A program made the position numbers and the translations under genes. From Nocardia kruczakiae NBRC 101016 (GTDB taxonomy: Bacteria > Actinomycetota > Actinomycetes > Mycobacteriales > Mycobacteriaceae): a DNA stretch of 64,000 nt. Shown piece by piece: positions 32,366 through 40,551 of this stretch. Under the pieces are notes generated by a model that saw only the letters and a program-made list of their open reading frames with translations, was not told the origin of the DNA and made no database searches. The stretch covers positions 1-64,000 of the forward strand of contig NZ_BDBL01000048.1 in assembly GCF_001612965.1 (NCBI RefSeq), in the 5' to 3' direction. The stretch's first letter is position 1, and each line of letters begins with the position of its first letter.

Positions 32366-33136
32366 TCAGCTCGACAGCGTCGCTAGTGCGGCCGGGTCGA
32401 ACAAGTCCCGGATTCGGTTCCACGGGAGTTGAACCGGGTAGTAGTCGCCCCGAGCGTGGGCGACGGAGAAGTAGACGGTGAGTCCCTCCGGAGCGGGCAC
32501 CCAGTCGGCGAAATCGTCAGCGCCGGGAGCGTGGGTGAACAGCGTGGGCCCGTCCGCGGGCACCAGGCTCTGGGCGGTGGTGGCGAGCGCGCCCCAGGCC
32601 TGGCCAGGGTCACGGAGGGCCGTCGGCAGCATGACGGGTTGCGCGGTGCCGGTGTCGATCACCACGGTGCCGATCTGGTTGACCGGATGCGGGCCGCCCT
32701 CCCATGTGTGATCCGTAATCAGCACGCCCGCAACGACATGCGCGCCGATGCGGGTGACGCGGCTCGTTTCGCCGCAACGGAGCTGGGCGGCATGCAGCGC
32801 ACCGTCCGCGGCACCGCCGCTCAGATCGGCCAGCGATGCGCGCATCGCCGAGTTGAACCGATCGCGAACCGCTTGGTCACCCCCCTCGAGTTGCGGCAGC
32901 ACGACGTCGGTCGTCAGGCTCGGGGTCTGCTCTCGCACCGGCACGGTGATGCCACCGTAAGGCCCTGCCGCCGGCGCGGCGGGAAGCGGACAACCGGCGT
33001 CCTGATCGGGCGCAGCGGTCATCTGCCGAGCCACCGGTTCGGACGACGTGGGCGCCGAAGCACCGTCTTCCCCGGCGCCGCAACCCGAAAGCGCGACCGC
33101 ACCGACCACGATCGCAACCAGAACCGAGCTTTTCAT
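32366..33136 (-). CDS. DUF3298-type lipoprotein
   Basis: About 256 residues from ATG 33136. A lipoprotein signal peptide MKSSVLVAIVVGAVALSGC (lipobox LSGC, Cys19), a Ser/Thr/Pro-rich linker, and a domain with VNQIGTVVIDTGTAQPVMLPTAL split over ordinary gaps and ending EGLTVYFSVAHARGDYYPVQLPW, as in DUF3298/RsiV-like C-terminal domains. In Bacillus the RsiV domain binds lysozyme and controls an ECF sigma factor. This protein has no N-terminal anti-sigma helix visible, but it lies divergent from an ECF sigma gene, 111 bases apart. Function unknown. Confidence 0.8.
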   Translation of the reverse strand: MKSSVLVAIVVGAVALSGCGAGEDGASAPTSSEPVARQMTAAPDQDAGCPLPAAPAAGPYGGITVPVREQTPSLTTDVVLPQLEGGDQAVRDRFNSAMRASLADLSGGAADGALHAAQLRCGETSRVTRIGAHVVAGVLITDHTWEGGPHPVNQIGTVVIDTGTAQPVMLPTALRDPGQAWGALATTAQSLVPADGPTLFTHAPGADDFADWVPAPEGLTVYFSVAHARGDYYPVQLPWNRIRDLFDPAALATLSS

Positions 33137-33247
33137 GGCGAACTCCCCCACTCTCACGGCGAACGGCAGCATATATCGGCCTCACATTTCGCCGCGCTGT
33201 TTCGTCCACAGTGGAAAGGGCCTGTACCGAACGAGGGAGCGAACATC

Positions 33248-34135
33248 ATGACCGATCCGGAATCGAGCGCCGTGGTGAGCGAGCGGCGAGCACTGCTCAA
33301 CCTCGCCTACCGGCTGCTCGGCTCCCTCGCCGAGGCCGAGGACGTGGTGCAGGAGACCTATGCGCGCTGGTACGCCATGTCCCCGGAACAGCAGCGCGCC
33401 GTCGCGGCGCCCGGGGGCTGGTTGCGCACCGTGGCCAGCCGCATCTGCCTGGATCTGCTCGGTTCGGCGCGGGCCCGGCGCGAGCGCTACGTCGGGGAAT
33501 GGATCCCGGAGCCGGTGCCCGATCGCAGCGAGTGGGGCGCACCCGCACCGGCCGATCCGGCCGACCGGGTGACGCTCGACGAATCGATCAGTATGGCGTT
33601 CCTCGTCGTGCTCGATTCCATGACGCCGGCCGAGCGGGTGGCCTTCGTCCTGCATGATGTCTTCCGCTATTCCTTCGCGGAGATCGCCGATATCGTCGGC
33701 CGCACGCCCGCGGCCTGCCGCCAGCTCGCCTCCTCCGCGCGCCGCCGCGTCCGGACCTCGGCGAGTCCGTCCCGGGACGAGCGCGCCGAGGTTGTCAGGG
33801 ACTTCAAACGGGCCTGGGAAACGAAGGATATCGAGGCGTTGATCGAGATTCTGGATCCGCGGGCGGTCGCGACGGCCGACAGCGGTGGCCGGGTACTGGC
33901 GTTCCGCGACCCGATCAACGGCGGCGAGCAGATCGCGCGCGCCTGGATCCACATCGCCTCCCGCGCAGGAGAAGTCACGCTGCTCGAGCGGACCGTCAAC
34001 GGCCAGCCCGGCCTGGTGGCGCAGATCGACGGGACCATCGCGACCGTCTACGCCTTCGATATCGCCGACGGCCGGATCACCCGCATCTGGGCGATCCGCA
34101 ATCCGGAGAAGTTGCGGCAGTGGACGGAAGCCTGA
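33248..34135 (+). CDS. ECF sigma factor with C-terminal SnoaL/NTF2-like domain (ECF41/SigJ type)
   Basis: A 295-residue sigma factor. Region 2: LLNLAYRLLGSLAEAEDVVQETYARW and GWLRTVASRICLDLL. Region 4: LDSMTPAERVAFVLHDVFRYSFAEIADIVGRTPAACRQ (in pieces). A SnoaL-like domain of about 110 residues follows, with ADSGGRVLAFRDPINGG in place of the usual DGGGK-type motif of ECF41. In this group the C-terminal domain replaces a separate anti-sigma factor. ECF41 genes usually neighbour a carboxymuconolactone decarboxylase or oxidoreductase; here a P450 follows. ATG 33248 comes after GAGGGAG. Confidence 0.92.
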   Translation: MTDPESSAVVSERRALLNLAYRLLGSLAEAEDVVQETYARWYAMSPEQQRAVAAPGGWLRTVASRICLDLLGSARARRERYVGEWIPEPVPDRSEWGAPAPADPADRVTLDESISMAFLVVLDSMTPAERVAFVLHDVFRYSFAEIADIVGRTPAACRQLASSARRRVRTSASPSRDERAEVVRDFKRAWETKDIEALIEILDPRAVATADSGGRVLAFRDPINGGEQIARAWIHIASRAGEVTLLERTVNGQPGLVAQIDGTIATVYAFDIADGRITRIWAIRNPEKLRQWTEA

Positions 34136-34215
34136 CCGGACGAAAGCGGTTCGCGCGGAACGGATCTACGCGAATCGGGCATCCGCGTCCCGGCGCGATT
34201 TTCGGTACTTTGGAT

Positions 34216-34226
34216 ACGGTCACCGT
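34216..34226. promoter_or_regulatory. Palindrome upstream of P450 gene
   Basis: ACGGT-C-ACCGT, a perfect 5+1+5 palindrome about 60 bases before the P450 start, in the short gap after the sigma factor. Possible operator. Confidence 0.3.
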
Positions 34227-34284
34227 TACGACTGGGCTGACACCGTGGGGAGCGTCGAGCGGCGCCGGTAGCAGGGAGCACAGT

Positions 34285-35511
34285 ATGGCCGAGGCCGAGG
34301 TATCCGAGCAGATCGAACTGGTGGAGGAGGACTTCCACGACGATCCGCACAAGTACTACGAGCGCTGGCGGGCCCGGGGGCCGGTGCATCACGTGCGGTT
34401 CACGCACGAGCGCGGGATTCCGTGCTGGGTCGTGGTGGGCCACGCCGAAGCGCGGGCAGCGCTCGCCGATCCCCGATTGCACAAGAACTCCGCCGGCACC
34501 ATCGACCTGTTCCGGCGCAAAGGTTCTGCGGTGCTGTCGAATTCGGATGTGCAGGCCTTGAGCACCCATATGCTCAATACCGATCCGCCCGAACATACGC
34601 GGCTGCGGAAGCTGGTGAACAAGGCCTTCACGCCACGGCGGGTGGCGGCATTGCGTCCCCGCATCGAGGAGATCACCGCCGGACTGCTCGACGAGGTGGC
34701 GGCGCACGACGAGGTCGACCTGCTGCACGCGTTCGCGACCCCGCTACCCGTCACCGTGATCTGCGAATTGCTCGGGGTTCCCTTCACCGATCGCGACGAT
34801 TTCCAGCTGTGGACGAAGATCCTGGTGGGCGCCGCCGGAGACCTGGCGGACCGCGACCGCGCATCCGCCGACATGGGCGGATATCTGACGGCTCTGCTGG
34901 CGGACAAGCGCGCCCGGCCCGGCGACGACCTGCTGTCGGGGCTGGCCACCGAATCCGACGACGGTGACCGTCTCACCGATCAGGAATTGGTGGCGATGGC
35001 TTTCCTCCTGTTGGTGGCCGGCCACGAGACGACGGTGAATCTCATCGGCAACGGCACCTTCGCACTGCTGCGCAACCGGCCCCAATTCGATGCGCTGCGC
35101 GCGGATCCGGAGGGCATCCCCGCCGCCGTGGAGGAATTTCTGCGGCTCGACGGCCCGGTCGGCTGGGCCACGGTCCGGTACACCGAGGAACCCGTCGACA
35201 TCGGCGGAACCGTCGTTCCCGCAGGCGAATTGGTCTATGTCGCCCTGTCGGCGGCCGATCGCGATCCCGATCGATACCATTCGCCGGACGCACTCGATAT
35301 CGGCCGAAAACCGTCCGGGCATGTGGCTTTCGGCCACGGAATCCACTTCTGCGTCGGCGCTCCCCTGGCTCGGATGGAGGCGGCCGTCGCCTTCACCGCT
35401 CTGCTGGATCGCTTTCCGAAGCTGGCCCTGGCGCCTTCGTTCACTCCGCGATGGCAGCCGAGCCTGCTCATGCGCGGCCTGACGGAACTGCCGGTGCGCC
35501 CGCACGGTTAG
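34285..35511 (+). CDS. Cytochrome P450
   Basis: A 408-residue soluble bacterial P450 starting at ATG 34285 (GGGAGCACAGT upstream). I-helix LLLVAGHETTVN, K-helix EEFLR (ExxR), and haem-binding loop FGHGIHFCVGAPLARME with the axial Cys. It belongs to the broad CYP105/107-like actinobacterial group; substrate unknown. It needs ferredoxin and reductase partners, neither of which is next door. It lies 149 bases after an ECF41 sigma gene on the same strand, so it may be a target of that sigma factor; no ECF41 promoter motif was confirmed. A longer frame open from 34120 has no start signal. Confidence 0.93.
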   Translation: MAEAEVSEQIELVEEDFHDDPHKYYERWRARGPVHHVRFTHERGIPCWVVVGHAEARAALADPRLHKNSAGTIDLFRRKGSAVLSNSDVQALSTHMLNTDPPEHTRLRKLVNKAFTPRRVAALRPRIEEITAGLLDEVAAHDEVDLLHAFATPLPVTVICELLGVPFTDRDDFQLWTKILVGAAGDLADRDRASADMGGYLTALLADKRARPGDDLLSGLATESDDGDRLTDQELVAMAFLLLVAGHETTVNLIGNGTFALLRNRPQFDALRADPEGIPAAVEEFLRLDGPVGWATVRYTEEPVDIGGTVVPAGELVYVALSAADRDPDRYHSPDALDIGRKPSGHVAFGHGIHFCVGAPLARMEAAVAFTALLDRFPKLALAPSFTPRWQPSLLMRGLTELPVRPHG

Positions 35512-35529
35512 GCCGGACCGACCGGCTCA

Positions 35530-36756
35530 TCAGGCCGGCAGCGCGGTCTTCGCCGCCACCGCACGCAGCGCGGTGCGCAGCCCTCGTCGCGAACGAGGAG
35601 GCGCGCCGTCCGCTGCGGCGAAGGGGCGATATCCGAGAAACTTTCGCTCCGAGGCGGTTTCGGGCGCATCGTCGGAGGTCGCGGTGAGAAAGCGGTCCGG
35701 AAGCGCCAATTTGTGGATCGTGCGGAGGGTGAGCGCGTATTGCCGCAGCAGTGGCCCCGTGGTGTACGGCAGATCGAATTCTTCACACAGCGCACGCACG
35801 CGGGCGGCGATTTCGCGGTACCGGTTGCTGGGCAGATCCGGGAACAGGTGGTGCTCGATCTGGTAGCACAGGTTGCCGCTCATGAAGGCCTGCACCCGCC
35901 CGGCATCGAAGTTCGCGGTGCCCAGCATCTGGCGCAGATACCATTCCGCCTTGGTTTCCGATTCCAGCACCGACGGCGTGAATTTCTCCGCCCCGTCGGG
36001 GAAATGCCCGCAGAAGATCACCAGGTACGCCCACAGGTTGCGCAGCACATTGGCGCCGAGGTTGGCGAAAAGCGTGCGCCGCCAGCGTTTTCCGCTCAAC
36101 GCCGGAAACAGTACGTAATCCTTGCCGGCCTGCCGGATCAGTTTTCCGAGCAACGCTCGGGTCTGACCGGCCTTCTCGGCGGGATCGGCGGCCCGGTCGT
36201 GTTCGGAGTCCAGATCGTGCCAGGCGATACCCCATTCGAACGTCGCCGCCAGCAGCACGTTCTGCAACGGTTGCAGCAGCAGGCGTGGGTGCCAGCGTTG
36301 ATCTCTGGTCACCCGCATGACGCCGAAGCCGATGTCGTCGTCCATTCCCAGCACGTTGGTGTAGAGGTGATGGCGGACGTTGTGCGCATAACGCCATTGA
36401 GCGGACAGCCCGGCCATATCCCACTCCCAGGTGGTGGAGTGGATTTCCGGGTCGTTCATCCAATCCCACTGACCGTGGGAGACGTTGTGCCCGATCTCCA
36501 TGTTCTCGACGCTCTTGGCCGTCGCCAGGCCCGCCGTACCGAGCAACCAGGCCAGGCGGCCGCGACCGCCGAGGATGATCAGTCGCGCGGCGGCGTCGAG
36601 AGTGCGCTGAAAGACGATCGTCCGGCGAATATAGTTCGCGTCGCGCGCCCCCAGATCGGCCTCGACATCGGCGCGAATACGGTCGAGCTCACGCCCCAGC
36701 GCCTCGATATCGGCGGGCCCGAGATGTGCGTACGCGCCGATCTCGGTAATTGCCAT
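35530..36756 (-). CDS. Membrane fatty acid desaturase (DesA3-like)
   Basis: A 408-residue di-iron acyl desaturase. The three histidine boxes are visible: HNVSHG, HNVRHH and QIEHHLFP. Hydrophobic segments flank them. The family includes M. tuberculosis DesA3, a stearoyl-CoA delta-9 desaturase, so oleate-type membrane lipid synthesis is likely. The usual partner oxidoreductase and TetR regulator are not adjacent. The C-terminal 40 residues are Arg/Ala-rich. Convergent with the P450 gene, 18 bases between the stops, with a small GCCGG/CCGGC stem. Confidence 0.9.
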   Translation of the reverse strand: MAITEIGAYAHLGPADIEALGRELDRIRADVEADLGARDANYIRRTIVFQRTLDAAARLIILGGRGRLAWLLGTAGLATAKSVENMEIGHNVSHGQWDWMNDPEIHSTTWEWDMAGLSAQWRYAHNVRHHLYTNVLGMDDDIGFGVMRVTRDQRWHPRLLLQPLQNVLLAATFEWGIAWHDLDSEHDRAADPAEKAGQTRALLGKLIRQAGKDYVLFPALSGKRWRRTLFANLGANVLRNLWAYLVIFCGHFPDGAEKFTPSVLESETKAEWYLRQMLGTANFDAGRVQAFMSGNLCYQIEHHLFPDLPSNRYREIAARVRALCEEFDLPYTTGPLLRQYALTLRTIHKLALPDRFLTATSDDAPETASERKFLGYRPFAAADGAPPRSRRGLRTALRAVAAKTALPA

Positions 36757-36896
36757 GGTCTACATCCTCGAATTGGTGTGTGGTGGCGCGAACGCCCACC
36801 GACGAGGACATATGCGGAGACCCGCCGATGCCCCGAGCCTACCCGCACCCGATGAACAGCCCGCGACACGACCGAGGTGTCGCGCGACCGCGTGTT

Positions 36897-37817
36897 TCAT
36901 TCCAGCCACGCGTCGCTGCGCGCCGCCCACGGATTGCATTCGTACAGCGACGGTTCAGCGGGGGAGGCGGGATCGCTGCTCGGATTCATGCCCCACCCGA
37001 ACCAGTTGGCGATGTTCTGGTTGGTCCCGTGCCAGCGTCGTTCGCCCGGCCGATCGCCCGCACCGGCATTGTTGGTGTAGGCCCGGTCGGCCAGGCTCCG
37101 GGTGATCGCACCGCGTCCGGTGTTGACGCCGTAGAACATCCCGGAGAAGCACCAGGCCTGCAGCTCCAACCGCCGGTTGAGCAGGTCGACCTCCGGTCCG
37201 CTCCAGTTCAATGCCGAGGCTCGGGCCTGGAAGGCGGCCATGATCCCGGTGAGCTGTTGCACGTGGTGCTCGTATTCGTGCGAGAGCACCGCGAGCACAT
37301 TGCCGACTCCGTACCCGATGACCGGGGCCATGGTGTCGAACGGCATCACGATCGTCCGGTCGGCGGCGCAGTAGAACGCTTCCCGATTGCTGCCGGTGGA
37401 ACTGCACGCACCGTGGTAGTCACCGATTCGGGCGCCCGCCCACAGAGCGGGCGAGGACATGGCGATCCGGAAGTGAGCCAGGGTCGGCGCCCACGCGGCG
37501 TCGTGGCAGCCGATCGCGGCCCGGTAGTACGCCTCCGCACCGTCCGGAGTGTTCCGCCAGCCGGGCAGCCGGCAATCGACGCTCGACAGACCCACACCCT
37601 GTTCGCTGAGTACCGGATTGCCACCGAGTTCCGGATCGGATTTCACGGGGCCGGTTTGCGGACGATTTCCGGCGACTGCCGTCGGGCCGGGTGTGGCCCG
37701 CGCCGTAGCCTGCGGCATGACCGGCGAGTCGACGGGTTCCGGCGAGTGGGCCGTCGCGCATCCACAGAGGAGCAGAGCGGCGACAGCTGAAAAGATCCCC
37801 CCACGAAGCAATTTCAC
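36897..37817 (-). CDS. Neutral zinc metallopeptidase lipoprotein (YpfJ-like)
   Basis: A 306-residue lipoprotein with the signal MKLLRGGIFSAVAALLLCGC (Cys20 lipidated). After a Pro/Thr-rich linker comes a domain with LSHEYEHHVQQL, an HExxH zinc site, and later QAWCFSGMFYGVNTGRG. This is the putative neutral zinc metallopeptidase family typified by YpfJ. Probably on the outer face of the cell membrane; substrate unknown. Single gene on the minus strand, 59 bases downstream of the MarR-type gene. Confidence 0.88.
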   Translation of the reverse strand: MKLLRGGIFSAVAALLLCGCATAHSPEPVDSPVMPQATARATPGPTAVAGNRPQTGPVKSDPELGGNPVLSEQGVGLSSVDCRLPGWRNTPDGAEAYYRAAIGCHDAAWAPTLAHFRIAMSSPALWAGARIGDYHGACSSTGSNREAFYCAADRTIVMPFDTMAPVIGYGVGNVLAVLSHEYEHHVQQLTGIMAAFQARASALNWSGPEVDLLNRRLELQAWCFSGMFYGVNTGRGAITRSLADRAYTNNAGAGDRPGERRWHGTNQNIANWFGWGMNPSSDPASPAEPSLYECNPWAARSDAWLE

Positions 37818-37875
37818 GCCCTACTTGTACCAGAGCTCGCCCGCGGCCGGTCGGCGACGAACGGTGTGCCGCCGA

Positions 37876-38364
37876 TCAGCTTCCGAGTTCGGATGCGGAG
37901 TCCGATCCTGCGGTACCGGTCTGCCGGAGGAAGTCCGCGATCACCTCCAGCTCCGTTTCCGAATACCGCTCGAGCAGTTCGTCCATGCGCCGGTTCATAC
38001 CCGAGAAGACGTGGAAGAGTTCGGAATTGCGTTCGCGGACGGCGCGCAGGGTGACTGCGCGCCGATCGCTCGCCTCGGGGTCACGTTCCCGGACGATCCA
38101 GCCGCCCTTCTGTAACCGGTCCAGGACGCCGGTGAGGGTGGCCGGGTGCAAACCGGTGCGCCGGGCGAGGGCGGTCGGCGAGAGGGGACCCTGCCGGTTG
38201 ATCAGGTCGAGACAGGTCCAGTCCACGTCGCGGAGTTCGACCCGGCCGCCGAATCGGCGATTCAGCAGAGCGAGCTGAATGTTCAAGTCGCGCAACGCAT
38301 CCTTGACGTCGACGGTCAACCGGCGCCGTTGCTGCGCGGCCGCGCGATCCGCCTCCGAGCTCAT
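37876..38364 (-). CDS. MarR-family transcriptional regulator
   Basis: A 162-residue winged-helix protein: LINRQGPLSPTALARRTGLHPATLTGVLDRLQKGGWIVRERDPEASDRRAVTL (in pieces) is the MarR DNA-binding core. ATG 38364 follows GGAGGG; a GTG two codons upstream is possible. The Ddn-like gene lies directly upstream on the same strand with 65 bases between. A perfect 9-bp inverted repeat upstream of that gene, and a related half-site before this one, suggest that it controls both. Confidence 0.9.
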   Translation of the reverse strand: MSSEADRAAAQQRRRLTVDVKDALRDLNIQLALLNRRFGGRVELRDVDWTCLDLINRQGPLSPTALARRTGLHPATLTGVLDRLQKGGWIVRERDPEASDRRAVTLRAVRERNSELFHVFSGMNRRMDELLERYSETELEVIADFLRQTGTAGSDSASELGS

Positions 38365-38429
38365 CGGCACCCTCCGGTCGATTCATACGGTTTTCATATG
38401 ATATCCCCGGCGCGAACAGCCCTGACACG

Positions 38430-38873
38430 TCAGTGCCGTTCCACCCGGAACACCGCGATGCGCTCGGCCGCCGCCGCCACCCCGTCCGGCGTCGCGGAGT
38501 CGGCCAAACCGGTTGTGACGAAACGATTCCCGACACTGGCGGGTCCGGATTCGACCAATTCCCGCAGCAGATCCCCACGCTGCCCGACCGGAACCTCGAC
38601 CAGTCGTGCGGTCGAGGAGGTGCGCCCGCGCGTCAGCGTGACCGAATCGGCCGCCCGCACGTTGGCCACCCACGCCGCACGAGGATAGGCCTGCACGATG
38701 TAGCTCCCCCCGTTCAACTCGTTGACCGCGATCGGAAATGTGCGCGGTTGCCCGCTGCGCCGACCGGCGACGGTGAGCAGTTGCATCGGCCCGAAACCGA
38801 TTCCCAGCCGTTGCAGGCCGACGACGAGCGGATTGAGTCGATTGACCATCCGCCGATACCGCTGCGCATCCAT
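38430..38873 (-). CDS. Deazaflavin (F420)-dependent nitroreductase-like protein (Ddn family)
   Basis: A 147-residue split beta-barrel protein. LLTVAGRRSGQPRTFPIAVNELNGGSYIVQAY and WVANVRAADSVTLTRGR (in pieces) match the Ddn/DUF385 family, whose members reduce quinones and nitro compounds with F420H2. The ATG at 38873 begins MDAQRYRRMVNRLNP. Likely protects against redox-active or xenobiotic compounds and is probably repressed by the neighbouring MarR protein. Confidence 0.88.
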   Translation of the reverse strand: MDAQRYRRMVNRLNPLVVGLQRLGIGFGPMQLLTVAGRRSGQPRTFPIAVNELNGGSYIVQAYPRAAWVANVRAADSVTLTRGRTSSTARLVEVPVGQRGDLLRELVESGPASVGNRFVTTGLADSATPDGVAAAAERIAVFRVERH

Positions 38874-38896
38874 ACTCCGGAACCTCCGCTACTTTC

Positions 38897-38917
38897 GAAA
38901 CCATATCCTATGGTTTC
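38897..38917. promoter_or_regulatory. MarR-type operator upstream of the Ddn-like gene
   Basis: GAAACCATA-TCC-TATGGTTTC, a perfect 9+3+9 inverted repeat, 24 bases before the start codon and just downstream of a minus-strand TATAGT hexamer. A similar half-site (GAAAACCGTATG on the minus strand) lies just upstream of the MarR gene itself. Confidence 0.7.
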
Positions 38918-38998
38918 CATACTATATCTATACGGTATCACTTGGGATAGTCCCGAACGTCCGGATTCGTCCGGTAAACCCGTCAAGGGCCATAGGTC

Positions 38999-39035
38999 CC
39001 GGAGGTGGCGCAAGTGCGCCAGAACACACCTCCGG
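38999..39035 (+). promoter_or_regulatory. Compound stem-loop upstream of the MHYT gene
   Basis: CCGGAGGTG pairs with CACCTCCGG, enclosing GCGC-AAGT-GCGC. It could be a riboswitch-like leader, a terminator or attenuator about 195 bases before the ATG. It matches no riboswitch consensus I know. Confidence 0.45.
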
Positions 39036-39229
39036 TTCGATGTCACCCAGGCGACAGGTCGGCAAACACCGTGCACACGCCCCATGAACCTGTGTCACCT
39101 GCATATTTGCCCGGCGAAAGACAAGACCGCCCGCGCCAGGATACGAACGAGCGCCGCTAACGATCATGAGCAATGTGAACTATCGTCCGGTCACGAATCG
39201 ATAACCCCTCTTTCGCTTCGGGAGACCTT

Positions 39230-40111
39230 GTGCTCGAACTCGACCATTTCAGCCACGGCTGGGTAACCCCGGTCCTGGCTTATCTCATGTCCTTCATCGG
39301 ATCGGTTCTGGCGCTGCGCTGCGCCACGCACGCCCGGGCCTCGCGCTGGCCGGGCGGCTGGTTGGTCGCCGCGGCCGTCTCACTCGGCGGCGCCGGTATC
39401 TGGGTCATGCACTTCACCGCCATGCTCGGCTTCTCGATCCACGGCGCGAACATCCGCTACGACGTGCCGATGACGCTGCTCAGCGCGGGTATCGCGATCG
39501 TCGTGGTCTGGGCGGGGTTGTCGATCGTGGTGCGCGGGCACCGGGAGGCGATCGCCCTGCCCCTGGGCGGGATGATCACCGGCTTCGGCGTCGCGGCCAT
39601 GCACTACCTCGGCATGCATGCCATGCACGCCGGCGCACACATCGAATACAGCACCGGACTGGTTGCCCTGTCACTGCTGATCGCCGTGGTGGCGGCGACC
39701 GCGGCGCTGTGGTTCGTCCTGCACGTGCGCGGGTTCTCCGCCACCGTCGGCGCGGCGCTCATCATGGGCCTGGCGGTATGCGGAATGCACTACACCGGAA
39801 TGGCATCCATGACCGCGCATCGCATGGACAACATGTCCGAACCGTCGGGCGGGGTCGACTCGGTGCAGCTGCTCACGCCGCTGATCATGGTGGTCACGCT
39901 CGTCACCATCATGCTCGTGGTACTCGTCGGACTCGCGGAGGTCGACGGGCCCTCGCGGCGCGAGAACGTCGACCCCACAGGCGATCTCGATCTCGCCGAC
40001 AGCGGCCGCGCGTGGCCGCGCGCCTACACCGAGGAGTCGCCCGCTCCCGATCGGCCGTCATCGGCAGTCAGTCTGCAGGCGATGTCGAAGCGGCAGTCGC
40101 ACCGGCGATAG
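39230..40111 (+). CDS. MHYT-domain integral membrane sensor
   Basis: A 293-residue protein with about seven hydrophobic segments and three MHYT-type motifs: WVMHFTAM, AAMHYLGMHAMH and CGMHYTGMA. MHYT domains are thought to bind a metal, possibly copper, and sense small ligands such as O2, CO or NO. Unlike many members it has no GGDEF/EAL output domain; a short hydrophilic tail of about 60 residues follows. The start codon is GTG at 39230, encoding the start of LELDHFSHGW. Ends in a terminator shared with the next gene. Confidence 0.88.
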   Translation: MLELDHFSHGWVTPVLAYLMSFIGSVLALRCATHARASRWPGGWLVAAAVSLGGAGIWVMHFTAMLGFSIHGANIRYDVPMTLLSAGIAIVVVWAGLSIVVRGHREAIALPLGGMITGFGVAAMHYLGMHAMHAGAHIEYSTGLVALSLLIAVVAATAALWFVLHVRGFSATVGAALIMGLAVCGMHYTGMASMTAHRMDNMSEPSGGVDSVQLLTPLIMVVTLVTIMLVVLVGLAEVDGPSRRENVDPTGDLDLADSGRAWPRAYTEESPAPDRPSSAVSLQAMSKRQSHRR

Positions 40112-40122
40112 CCGGGCGGTAC

Positions 40123-40158
40123 GGACGATCGGCCGAGCGACAGCTCAGCCGATCGTCC
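40123..40158. terminator. Bidirectional terminator-like hairpin
   Basis: GGACGATCGGC and GCCGATCGTCC, 11 bp with a 14-base loop, between the MHYT gene and the convergent small gene. Confidence 0.7.
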
Positions 40159-40420
40159 TCCGGATCCATTCTTCCGCAGCGGCTTTCGCCTCCGCGACCG
40201 ATCGCGCGCTGACCTCACGCAACATCCGGCCGTCGGCGGCTTCGACGCGCCACGCACAGGTGGTCCGCGTGGTCGGCTTCACCAGACCGCGGGCTTCGCC
40301 GAACGCCTTGACCAGCCACCAGCGGGTTCCGTCACCGGCCAACTCCCAGCCGTCGACCGCATCCGAGGGGCGCACCGGCCCGAACGGCTCGTCGGCGGCA
40401 TCAGCCCGGGTCTCGGCCAC
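40145..40420 (-). CDS. Small conserved-looking cytoplasmic protein of unknown function
   Basis: A 91-residue protein from GTG 40420, chosen because GGAGGAGGGG stands just before it; the open frame reaches 40477. It is acidic at the N-terminus, has a middle segment WELAGDGTRWWLVKAFGEARG and a helical end SVAEAKAAAEEWIRRTIG. No signal peptide or membrane segment. I do not recognise a family. Its 3' end lies in the terminator shared with the MHYT gene. Confidence 0.65.
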   Translation of the reverse strand: MAETRADAADEPFGPVRPSDAVDGWELAGDGTRWWLVKAFGEARGLVKPTTRTTCAWRVEAADGRMLREVSARSVAEAKAAAEEWIRRTIG

Positions 40421-40551
40421 CGGCCCCCTCCTCCGCGATTCACGTTGCAGTCCAATGCTGGTCCAGCTCATGCACATTGTCGCGCAACATATCCTCGCAG
40501 CGGATTCGAACCCCGGGATCGGCGAGCCGCGTGGCGTACCCGCCGCCGGCC

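Larger units (their letters stand above)
38874..39229. other. Gene-free region with operator and structured element
   Basis: Divergent upstream regions of the Ddn-like and MHYT genes. Contains a MarR-type operator at 38897-38917 and a compound stem-loop at 38999-39035. The base composition is more AT-rich than its surroundings. Confidence 0.55.
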
